Assembly (NCBI GenBank): GCA_039182515.1
Contig: JBCDCE010000022.1
Location: forward strand, 1 to 56,408
Direction: 5' to 3'
Origin: JBCDCE01 sp039182515
GTDB taxonomy: Bacteria; Pseudomonadota; Alphaproteobacteria; Rhodobacterales; Rhodobacteraceae
Length of the DNA: 56,408 bases
Numbering within the stretch: the stretch's first letter is position 1; every line of letters begins with the position of its first letter. The translations under genes were made by a program, and so were the position numbers. The notes beneath the pieces were generated by a model. It worked only from the letters and a program-made list of their open reading frames with translations, was not told the DNA's origin and ran no database searches. Positions 7,777-14,716 of this stretch are shown here, piece by piece.

Positions 7777-9111
7777 TTAAATCGCATCGCGCAAAATCGA
7801 CGGCTCTCGCCGCGCCGAACAACCCTCGCGAGGACAGACCCGGCAACCAGAACCAACCTGCACCAACCCCTCTTGCACCTCCTGCCCGTCCAGCGGACGG
7901 ATCAACATGGTGGTTTCCAAAACAACCGGCTGGCCGAATTCAGACGGAACGCGCGGCTCAGCAACCGCAAAGGTCTCAAACCGCGGTCGTGTTGGCCCAG
8001 ATTGCTCCACAACCATCCGGATGGGCCGCCCAGGCTGCATAAGCGCTTGAAAGAGCGCCCAAAGCGGACAGGCCGCCCCAAATTGCGGAATCTCAAAGCC
8101 CGCAAGAGGCTGGCGATGCAAAAAAGTGCCCGAACTGTCTGCGCTCACAAGCCCCGCAGGCCGCAAACGAATAGGGCCGTCTTCGCCTGACCTCAGCCCT
8201 TGCGGTTGCGCCGCCAAGCGCCGCAGCACAGCAGAAAGCGGAACACCAAAAGCCTGAGCCAGCTCTAAAGGCGCCTCTTTGACCTCAAGCGCCTTCGCCT
8301 GAAAAGCCGACAACGGCATCTGGGCGGCGTCTTTCGCGTAGCGCTGCAACGCCTCTTTCGCCAATTCGCGGGCCGCTGGAGCGGCAAGCTCCAACTCCGC
8401 CAAGACCTTTTCGCGCGCCTCGTCAGAGCTTGGATCTGCCTCAATGGTGGGAAAGTGAAAGCCCGCGCGAGCAAAACCAGCCTGCATGTCCTCTTGCGGG
8501 GAGCGAATTTCAGCCTCGGGATTGCCGGCGTTGTCGAGATAGGCCACCAAAGCTTGCCCCGCTTCAGAAAGACGCTGACTGTCGTCGAAGATATTGGCCT
8601 CGAATCGTTTGCGCCAAGCAGGCTCCAGACTGTCTTCGGCCGCCAGAATGGCCGCCGCCGATTGCAAGGACGTGACGGTCGTCAACACATCGTGCATCGC
8701 GGTGGACAAGAACGGATCGTGGCTCAGACGGTCTTGGAGCGTATCGACCATGCGCTCCAGCTGGCTGATACGCAAAGACTGCGCCCGCGCGAGCCCTGCC
8801 CAGCCCGGAAACCGCGCAGCAAAGTAATCGGCATGATCCACCTCGGCTTTTGCCTCAGGCATTCGCTCGTGCGCTTCGCGCAGCGCTGTCAGCAGTGCAA
8901 TTTCCGCACCATCCGCCAAGTGGCTCGGATCAATTTCGAGGGCACGCGCCAGATCGGCCATGAGCTTGCCCGCAATGGCGCGACGGTTGTGCTCGATGAG
9001 ATTGAGATAGGGGGCTGAAATACCCACTTGGCGGGCCAATTCGGCCTGCTTGATCCCCAGACTCAGCCTGCGCTCGCGGATCCTGCTGCCTGCCAATTCA
9101 CTGCGCGGCAT
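7777..9111 (-). CDS. XRE-family short-chain fatty acyl (ScfR/PccR-type) regulator
   Basis: A 444-residue regulator. Residues about 8-62 form a cro/C1 helix-turn-helix (RIRERRLSLGIKQAELARQV, then GISAPYLNLIEHNRRAI). The long middle and C-terminal part matches the DUF2083/short-chain fatty acyl-CoA regulator group that includes RamB, PccR and ScfR, which control acetate, propionate and glyoxylate-cycle genes. The C-terminus carries the family's cysteine cluster CRVCPREGC (C423, C426, C431), a possible metal or thiol site. The gene is divergent from the ABC importer, with 234 bp of palindrome-rich DNA between them, and lies about 110 bp upstream of the two-component genes on the same strand. Direct control of the importer and acs is inferred. 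Confidence 0.88.
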   Translation of the reverse strand: MPRSELAGSRIRERRLSLGIKQAELARQVGISAPYLNLIEHNRRAIAGKLMADLARALEIDPSHLADGAEIALLTALREAHERMPEAKAEVDHADYFAARFPGWAGLARAQSLRISQLERMVDTLQDRLSHDPFLSTAMHDVLTTVTSLQSAAAILAAEDSLEPAWRKRFEANIFDDSQRLSEAGQALVAYLDNAGNPEAEIRSPQEDMQAGFARAGFHFPTIEADPSSDEAREKVLAELELAAPAARELAKEALQRYAKDAAQMPLSAFQAKALEVKEAPLELAQAFGVPLSAVLRRLAAQPQGLRSGEDGPIRLRPAGLVSADSSGTFLHRQPLAGFEIPQFGAACPLWALFQALMQPGRPIRMVVEQSGPTRPRFETFAVAEPRVPSEFGQPVVLETTMLIRPLDGQEVQEGLVQVGSGCRVCPREGCSARREPSILRDAI

Positions 9112-9345
9112 GGGTTTTATCCTTACTTTTCCGTAGCTTTCTGCACATGCAAGAAAATTTATTTACAGGGTATACAGCTGTATTGTGATTTTGTTTACAA
9201 AAAAACTCAAGCGCTACAGGGGCTTGTTGCACCGTTTTCAAATCCTGAGGGATAATGGCACAGCACAAGTTCCGTGCTTTTTGATCCTTCGTGCGCCCTG
9301 GCGTCTGTCGGATCAAACACAAAAAGAAGACTAGGGAGGAAACTC
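9112..9345. promoter_or_regulatory. divergent control region with three palindromes
   Basis: AT-rich spacer between the ScfR-type regulator and the substrate-binding protein gene. It holds TTTCTGCA-CA-TGCAAGAAA (near-palindrome, 9138-9156), ATACAGCTGTAT (perfect 12-bp palindrome, 9172-9183) and TTTTGT-TT-ACAAAA (9189-9202). RamB/PccR-type sites described in the literature are built on TTTGCAAA-like half sites, which the first resembles. These are candidate operators for autoregulation and importer control. A strong ribosome-binding site (GGGAGG) precedes the ATG at 9346. Confidence 0.55.
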
Positions 9346-10701
9346 ATGTCTAAATCAAAAGTAACTCGCCGCGGCGTCCTGCAAACTGGTGCAGTGGCCG
9401 GTGCGGGCTTGGCGATGCCAACCATCCTGACAGCTGGCAACCACGCTGGCTACACAAACGCACCAGGCGCCTCGAGCGTAACACTCGGCTTCAACGTTCC
9501 CCAAACGGGTCCGTATGCAGACGAAGGTGCTGATGAGCTTCGCGCCTACGAACTGGCTGTTGAGCACCTCAACGGCGGTGGCGACGGCGGTATGCTCAAC
9601 ACATTCTCGTCAAAAGCCCTCGACGGCACAGGCATCCTGGGCCGCAAGGTTGAGTATGTAACGGGCGACACGCAAACCAAGCCTGACGCAGCTCGCGCAT
9701 CCGCACGTTCGATGATCGAAAAAGACGGCGCGATCATGATCACAGGTGGCTCCTCTTCAGGTGTTGCGGTTGCTGTGCAAGCGCTCTGCCAAGAAGCTGG
9801 CATCATCTTCATGGCGGGTCTGACCCACTCCAACGACACCACCGGTAAGGACAAAAAAGCGAACGGTTTCCGTCACTTCTTTAACTCTTACATGTCCGGT
9901 GCCGCGCTCGCGCCAATCTTGGCCGCGAACTACGGTAAAGACCGTAAAGCCTATCACCTGACAGCGGACTACAACTGGGGTTACACCACAGAAGAAGCCG
10001 TTCGGACCTCCACAGAGGCCATGGGTTGGGAAACTGTTGCAGCTGTGAAAACACCGCTCGCTCAAACAGACTTCTCTTCCTACGTTGCTCCAGTTCTGAA
10101 CTCCGGCGCAGACGTATTGGTTCTCAACCACTACGGCGGCAACATGGTGAACTCGCTGACATCTGCTGTTCAGTTCGGCCTTCGCGCCGCTCAAGCCAAC
10201 GGCAAAAACTTCGAGATCATCGTTCCGCTCTACTCACGCCTCATGGCGAAGGGTGCAGGCAAAAACGTTGCGGGCATCTTCGGGTCCACAAACTGGCACT
10301 GGTCGCTCGAAAACGTTGGCGGCGCGCGTTACGCGGGCACAAACGCATTCGTTCAGTCCTTCGGTACGAAGTACGGCTTCCCACCAAGCCAGGCTGCGCA
10401 AACAACATACGTGCAAACTCTGCTCTACGCAGACGCCGCACAGCGCGCAGGCACCTTCAACCCATGCGGCATCGCCGAAGCGCTTGAAGGCTTTGAGTTC
10501 GACGGTCTGGGCAACGGCCCAACACTTTACCGCGCAGAAGACCACCAGTGCTTCAAAGACGTGCTGGTTGTGAAGGGTAAAGAGAACCCAGAAAACGACT
10601 TCGACCTTCTCGAAATCGTGGACATCACACCTGCTGAGCAAGTGTCCTATGACGCGTCGATCTTCGGCGGCGATCTGGGCACATGTAACCCAGGCGCGTA
10701 A
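9346..10701 (+). CDS. HAAT-type ABC transporter substrate-binding protein (Tat-exported)
   Basis: A 451-residue periplasmic type I binding protein of the branched-chain amino acid/amide (HAAT) family. The N-terminus KVTRRGVLQTGAVAGAG has adjacent arginines R8-R9 and looks like a Tat signal. Mature-domain signatures are VTLGFNVPQTGPYADEGADE, GRKVEYVTGDTQTKPDAA and IMITGGSSSGVAVAVQALCQ. ATG 9346 with GGGAGG is chosen over the in-frame 9274 start because it places the Tat motif at the N-terminus. It heads a gene set of two permeases, two ATPases and acs. HAAT binding proteins also bind urea, amides and other compounds; adjacency to acetyl-CoA synthetase and a fatty-acyl regulator suggests a short-chain carboxylate, which is an inference. 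Confidence 0.9.
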   Translation: MSKSKVTRRGVLQTGAVAGAGLAMPTILTAGNHAGYTNAPGASSVTLGFNVPQTGPYADEGADELRAYELAVEHLNGGGDGGMLNTFSSKALDGTGILGRKVEYVTGDTQTKPDAARASARSMIEKDGAIMITGGSSSGVAVAVQALCQEAGIIFMAGLTHSNDTTGKDKKANGFRHFFNSYMSGAALAPILAANYGKDRKAYHLTADYNWGYTTEEAVRTSTEAMGWETVAAVKTPLAQTDFSSYVAPVLNSGADVLVLNHYGGNMVNSLTSAVQFGLRAAQANGKNFEIIVPLYSRLMAKGAGKNVAGIFGSTNWHWSLENVGGARYAGTNAFVQSFGTKYGFPPSQAAQTTYVQTLLYADAAQRAGTFNPCGIAEALEGFEFDGLGNGPTLYRAEDHQCFKDVLVVKGKENPENDFDLLEIVDITPAEQVSYDASIFGGDLGTCNPGA

Positions 10702-10707
10702 GCCATC

Positions 10708-10767
10708 TCGCGCGGGCAACTGCGCGCGACACACACACACCGTTGGGCGCGCTTAGGCGCGTCCAAC
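10708..10767 (+). promoter_or_regulatory. two stem-loops between binding-protein and permease genes
   Basis: TCGCGCG...CGCGCGA (10708-10729, 7-bp stem, 8-base loop) is followed by a CA repeat and then by GTTGGGCGCGC-TTAG-GCGCGTCCAAC (10742-10767, 11-bp stem with one G-T pair). There is no T-run, so these are more like mRNA-stabilising or processing hairpins that keep the binding-protein message more abundant than the permease message than a full terminator. Confidence 0.6.
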
Positions 10768-10804
10768 ACACCCGAAGAACATTTGGCACAAGGGGGTGCG
10801 GTTC

Positions 10805-11836
10805 GTGGACCAGATAATCCTGCAAATCCTTAACGGGCTCGACAAGGGCAGCGCTTATGCGCTCATCGCTCTTGGTCTGACGCTTATTTTTGGCACCCTT
10901 GGCGTTGTGAACTTCGCCCACGGCGCGCTCTTTATGCTCGGCGCGTTTTGCGCTGTGACCCTGAGCCGGCTTTTGTCGCTCAGCAAGATCGTCATTGATG
11001 AAAGTCGTACCGACTTTCTCGGCAATCCTTTGAAAGTCGAAGTGCCCTACATCTACGACATTTTTGGCGAAAGCGCGGGAGCGGCCATCATCGATTGGGC
11101 TGTCCCGCTCTCAATCCTGTTCTCCATTCCGATCATGATCCTGATCGGCGTTGTGATGGAACGGGGCCTTATCAAACACTTCTACAAGCGTCCGCATGCA
11201 GACCAGATCCTCGTGACCTTCGGCCTCGCGATCGTTTTGCAGGAAATCATCAAATACTACTTTGGCGCCAACCAGATCCCGACCCCTGCCCCAGAGGCCT
11301 TTGTTGGGTCTTTCGATTTTGGCCAGGTCATTGGATTTGAAGCTAACTCGATCATCTACCCCTATTGGCGCATAGTCTACTTCCTCTTCTCGATGGCTGT
11401 GATTGCCGGTGTCTTTGCCTTCTTGCAGTTCACCACCTTCGGGATGGTTGTGCGCGCCGGCATGGCCGACCGAGAAACCGTTCAGCTTTTGGGAATTAAC
11501 ATCGACCGCCGCTTCACCCTCACCTTTGGGATCGCGGCCTCTGTGGCGGGGCTCGCGGGCGTGATGTATACGCCGATTGTTTCGCCAAACTACCACATGG
11601 GCATGGATTTCCTCGTGATCTCCTTTGTCGTGGTGGTTGTGGGCGGCATGGGCTCTTTGCCTGGCGCTGTACTCGCAGGATTTGTCTTAGGGATCTTGGA
11701 GAGCTTTGCATCCATGCGCGAAGTGATCGAGTTCCTGCCTGGGATTAACCAGGTTGTGATTTATCTCGCTGCTATCGTCATTTTGTTGACCCGTCCTCGG
11801 GGCCTGATGGGCCGCAAGGGCGTGATGGAGGACTGA
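10805..11836 (+). CDS. HAAT-type ABC permease (LivH-like)
   Basis: A 343-residue inner-membrane permease. The N-terminus DQIILQILNGLDKGSAYALI, then ALGLTLIFGTLGVVNFAHGA, is diagnostic of LivH-type subunits. The C-terminal half has the usual FGIAASVAGLAGVMYTPIVS and VVVVGGMGSLPGAVLAGFVL. A periplasmic-looking insert of about 45 residues (SKIVIDESRTDFLGNPLKVE and onward) between the early helices is longer than in LivH. Two GTG starts are possible, 10796 and 10805. I favour 10805 because AGGGGG lies about 8 bases ahead and the protein then begins MDQIILQ. It ends 3 bp before the next permease. Confidence 0.92.
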   Translation: MDQIILQILNGLDKGSAYALIALGLTLIFGTLGVVNFAHGALFMLGAFCAVTLSRLLSLSKIVIDESRTDFLGNPLKVEVPYIYDIFGESAGAAIIDWAVPLSILFSIPIMILIGVVMERGLIKHFYKRPHADQILVTFGLAIVLQEIIKYYFGANQIPTPAPEAFVGSFDFGQVIGFEANSIIYPYWRIVYFLFSMAVIAGVFAFLQFTTFGMVVRAGMADRETVQLLGINIDRRFTLTFGIAASVAGLAGVMYTPIVSPNYHMGMDFLVISFVVVVVGGMGSLPGAVLAGFVLGILESFASMREVIEFLPGINQVVIYLAAIVILLTRPRGLMGRKGVMED

Positions 11837-11839
11837 TCC

Positions 11840-13054
11840 ATGCTCGGACTTACCAAAAAAGACGCAGGCCTTCTGGCACTCGTTGCAATCCTCGTGGCCT
11901 TCGCGCCGTTCTTTTTGAACCCCTTCCCCGAAGGCTCTGCCATGGCGCAGTTCAATGCGGGCTATCCAGACCTGATGCAGCGCTTCGTGATCTTTGGGAT
12001 CTTTGCAATTGGGTTCAACATCCTCTTTGGCCTTACAGGCTACCTTAGCTTTGGCCATGCGGCCTTCTTGGGCGCAGGCAGCTATGCGGGCATGTGGATG
12101 ATGAAGCTGTTGTCGATCAACGTGATCCCAGCGATCCTTTTTTCGACCATCATTGCCGGTTTGATTTCCCTCGCAATCGGGTGGATCAGCCTGCGCCGCT
12201 CTGGGATCTACTTCTCGATCCTAACACTGGCTTTTGCCCAGATGGCCTTTTCGTTGGCCGCCTCGGTTCTCACACCCATCACCGGCGGTGAGACGGGTCT
12301 GCAGACCAACCTCAACGATCCTCGCATCCTTCCTGAGTTCTTGGGGGGTGGGTCCTCTGTGGATGGCAACATTCCAAAGCCGTCGCTCTTTGGCATTGAG
12401 ATGACAGCCACATCTGAGCTTGCTGTGGGCGGTTGGCTCTTCACCTTCAACTGGGGCTACTACATCTGCGCCCTGCTCTTGTTGGTGTCTTTCTATGTAG
12501 CGATCCGGATTTTCCGCTCTCCTTTCGGGCTCATGCTGCGGGCAATCAAATCGAACCAACAGCGCCTGAACTACACGGGCCTCAACACACGCCCCTATAT
12601 GCTCGCCTGCTTTGTGATCTCAGGGATGTATGCAGGTCTCGCGGGTGGTTTGATGGCCGCCATGGACCCACAAGTTGGGGCGGAACGCATGCAGTGGACC
12701 GCCTCTGGCGAAGTGGTTCTCATGACGATCCTGGGCGGTGCAGGCACATTGATCGGGCCTGTCTTGGGTGCGGGTCTCATCAAATACTTTGAAAACATCT
12801 TCTCGAAGATCAACAAAGCAACGCTTGAAATGTGGTTCTCCGTCTTCCCCGATTGGATGACAGATCTCATGGTGACCATCGTTTATCCTTTCATCGGCAA
12901 AGGCTGGCACCTCACCCTCGGCCTCATGTTCATGGCTGTGGTTATTTTCCTCCCCGGTGGTCTTGTCGAAGGCGGGCAACGTCTGGCGCGTCTCTTTGGC
13001 CGCAAGAAAGCCGCTGAAGACGAGACCACTGGCAAAATCGAACCTGCAGAATAA
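11840..13054 (+). CDS. HAAT-type ABC permease (LivM-like)
   Basis: A 404-residue multi-helix permease of the LivM type. Signature regions are FAIGFNILFGLTGYLSFGHA with AAFLGAGSYAG, then RRSGIYFSILTLAFAQMAFS, LRAIKSNQQRLNYTGLN (cytoplasmic coupling region) and MTILGGAGTLIGPVLGAGLI. It is longer than typical LivM, with an extra hydrophilic segment around residues 150-190 and a charged C-terminal tail (FGRKKAAEDETTG). It follows the LivH-like gene by 3 bp with GGAG ahead of its ATG and precedes the ATPase genes, so all are probably one transcript. Confidence 0.93.
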   Translation: MLGLTKKDAGLLALVAILVAFAPFFLNPFPEGSAMAQFNAGYPDLMQRFVIFGIFAIGFNILFGLTGYLSFGHAAFLGAGSYAGMWMMKLLSINVIPAILFSTIIAGLISLAIGWISLRRSGIYFSILTLAFAQMAFSLAASVLTPITGGETGLQTNLNDPRILPEFLGGGSSVDGNIPKPSLFGIEMTATSELAVGGWLFTFNWGYYICALLLLVSFYVAIRIFRSPFGLMLRAIKSNQQRLNYTGLNTRPYMLACFVISGMYAGLAGGLMAAMDPQVGAERMQWTASGEVVLMTILGGAGTLIGPVLGAGLIKYFENIFSKINKATLEMWFSVFPDWMTDLMVTIVYPFIGKGWHLTLGLMFMAVVIFLPGGLVEGGQRLARLFGRKKAAEDETTGKIEPAE

Positions 13055-13065
13055 GGAACCAAGGT

Positions 13066-13821
13066 ATGGGTATTCTTGAAGTCAAAGGCGTTGGAAAACG
13101 CTTCGGTGGTCTGCAGGCGCTCGGTGATGTGAACCTGTCTGTGGCAGAACGCACTGTGCACGCGATCATCGGGCCAAATGGGGCCGGTAAATCCACTTTG
13201 CTCAATTGCTTGGTGGGAAAACTGATCCCCGACACAGGGTCTGTGATGTTTGATGGTCAATCGGTACTGGGGCGCACGCCCTATGAGATCAACCAGATGG
13301 GCATCAGCCGCGTGTTTCAAACACCCGAGATCTTTACGGATCTCACGGTTATGGAAAACATGATGATCCCGTGCCTGGCCAAACGTGACGGGGCCTTTGA
13401 GCTCAATGCTTTTGCAGCAGCCCTGTCCCAAAAAGACATCATCGAACAAGCGGAACATGTGCTTGAGGATATGAACCTGGCGGACAAACGCACAATGCAA
13501 GCAGGCTCCATGTCCCGCGGCGACAAACGCCGCTTGGAGATTGCGATGTGCTTGAGTCAAAACCCACGGCTGCTTCTCTTAGACGAGCCAACAGCGGGGA
13601 TGGCGCGCGCAGATACCAACAACACGATTGATCTGCTCAAGCGTATTAAAGATGAGCGCGATATCACAATCGCGATTATTGAGCACGACATGCATGTTGT
13701 TTTCTCTCTGGCGGAACGTATCACCGTTTTGGCGCAAGGCACACCGCTTGTCGAAGACACGCCAGAAAACATCAAAGGCCATCCAAAAGTGCGCGAAGCC
13801 TATCTCGGCGAAACCGCGTAG
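13066..13821 (+). CDS. HAAT-type ABC ATPase (LivG-like) with atypical signature motif
   Basis: A 251-residue cytoplasmic ATPase. Walker A is GPNGAGKST near residues 33-41, Walker B is LLLLDEPTAGM, and the switch histidine is in IIEHDMHVV. The ABC signature is unusual: SMSRGDKRRLEIAM in place of LSYGQQRRLEIA/LSGGQ, with an arginine and an aspartate where glycine and glutamine are usual. Everything else fits LivG/UrtD-type subunits. It starts 11 bp after the permease stop. It pairs with the LivF-like ATPase downstream, from which it is separated by two palindromes. Confidence 0.92.
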   Translation: MGILEVKGVGKRFGGLQALGDVNLSVAERTVHAIIGPNGAGKSTLLNCLVGKLIPDTGSVMFDGQSVLGRTPYEINQMGISRVFQTPEIFTDLTVMENMMIPCLAKRDGAFELNAFAAALSQKDIIEQAEHVLEDMNLADKRTMQAGSMSRGDKRRLEIAMCLSQNPRLLLLDEPTAGMARADTNNTIDLLKRIKDERDITIAIIEHDMHVVFSLAERITVLAQGTPLVEDTPENIKGHPKVREAYLGETA

Positions 13822-13823
13822 TC

Positions 13824-13870
13824 GAAAATTTTGGCCAAAATTTTCCCGAGATTTTCGGCTGAAAATCTCG
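13824..13870 (+). repeat. tandem palindromes between the two ATPase genes
   Basis: A perfect 22-bp palindrome centred on GGCC (13824-13845, arms GAAAATTTTGG) is followed directly by a hairpin with a 10-bp stem CGAGATTTTC/GAAAATCTCG and loop GGCT (13847-13870). The spacer ends in GGAAAGGGA, the ribosome-binding site of the next gene. The role could be mRNA processing, a partial transcription stop or a protein site; the sequence alone does not decide. Confidence 0.75.
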
Positions 13871-13890
13871 CCTCCGGAAAGGGATCCCCT

Positions 13891-14646
13891 ATGAACGAGC
13901 AACCTGACTTTTCCAAAGGCAAAAATCACGCAAGCACTGCGCCCGCCTTTTTGAGCGTTTGGGACATGCATGCCTATTACGGCGAAAGCTACATTGTCCA
14001 AGGCATCAGTTTTAACGTCCACGAAGGCGAAATTCTGGCCCTCTTGGGCCGCAACGGGGCTGGCAAAACCTCGACGCTTCGCTCTATCGCACGGATCGGA
14101 TCACCCATGGTGACAAATGGCGAGATTTGGCTTGATCACAAACCGCTGCACACCATGGCCAGCCATGAAGCCGCGGCGGAAGGCTTAGGCCTGGTGCCAG
14201 AAGATCGTAGAATTATTCCAGGCTTGACCGTAGAGGAAAATCTGCAGCTTGCCCAAATTGCCCCCCCCATTGGCTGGTCCCTCGAGCGCCTTTATGAGCT
14301 GTTCCCGCGTCTCGGAGAGCGCCGCAAACAAGAAGGCGTCACGCTCTCGGGGGGCGAACAACAAATGCTTGCCATTGCCCGCGCCCTCGCCCGTGACATC
14401 AAGGTTCTTCTTCTCGACGAGCCTTACGAAGGCTTGGCGCCTGTCATTGTGGATGAGATCGAAAAAACCCTGCAAACGGTTAAAGAACAAGGCATGACCA
14501 CAATTATCGTGGAACAAAACGCCGTCCGCGCCCTCAAACTGGCCGACCGCGCTGTAATCCTCGATACAGGCGGCATCGTCTTTGACGGAACTGCGCAAGA
14601 AGTTCTGGATAACGCTGAACTGCGCGCAGAATACCTCGCGATTTAA
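13891..14646 (+). CDS. HAAT-type ABC ATPase (LivF-like)
   Basis: A 251-residue ATPase. After a polar N-terminus of about 25 residues comes LSVWDMHAYYGESYIVQGIS (typical LivF opening), Walker A GRNGAGKTS, the Q-loop region GLGLVPEDRRIIPGLTVEEN, signature LSGGEQQMLAIARAL and Walker B LLLDEPYEGLAP, with the switch residue in IVEQNAVRAL. ATG 13891 follows GGAAAGGGA; the upstream frame runs through the palindromes and is not needed. The subunit would form a heterodimer with the LivG-like ATPase. Acetyl-CoA synthetase follows 70 bp downstream on the same strand. Confidence 0.92.
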   Translation: MNEQPDFSKGKNHASTAPAFLSVWDMHAYYGESYIVQGISFNVHEGEILALLGRNGAGKTSTLRSIARIGSPMVTNGEIWLDHKPLHTMASHEAAAEGLGLVPEDRRIIPGLTVEENLQLAQIAPPIGWSLERLYELFPRLGERRKQEGVTLSGGEQQMLAIARALARDIKVLLLDEPYEGLAPVIVDEIEKTLQTVKEQGMTTIIVEQNAVRALKLADRAVILDTGGIVFDGTAQEVLDNAELRAEYLAI

Positions 14647-14653
14647 AGCGTAC

Positions 14654-14677
14654 TGTCCCAAGGTCCGCCTTGGGGCA
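14654..14677 (+). promoter_or_regulatory. stem-loop between importer and acs
   Basis: TGTCCCAAGG-TCCG-CCTTGGGGCA forms a 10-bp stem with one T-G pair directly after the LivF-like stop. There is no T-run, so it is not a clear intrinsic terminator. It may attenuate or stabilise the transcript between the importer genes and acs. Confidence 0.55.
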
Positions 14678-14716
14678 CATGGCCTAAATAATATGGAAGA
14701 CTCTAGGGATATAGTT

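Noticed and set aside
12883..13560. Minus-strand 225-codon frame across permease and ATPase genes
   Set aside because: Opposes two well-supported genes and shows no recognisable domain.
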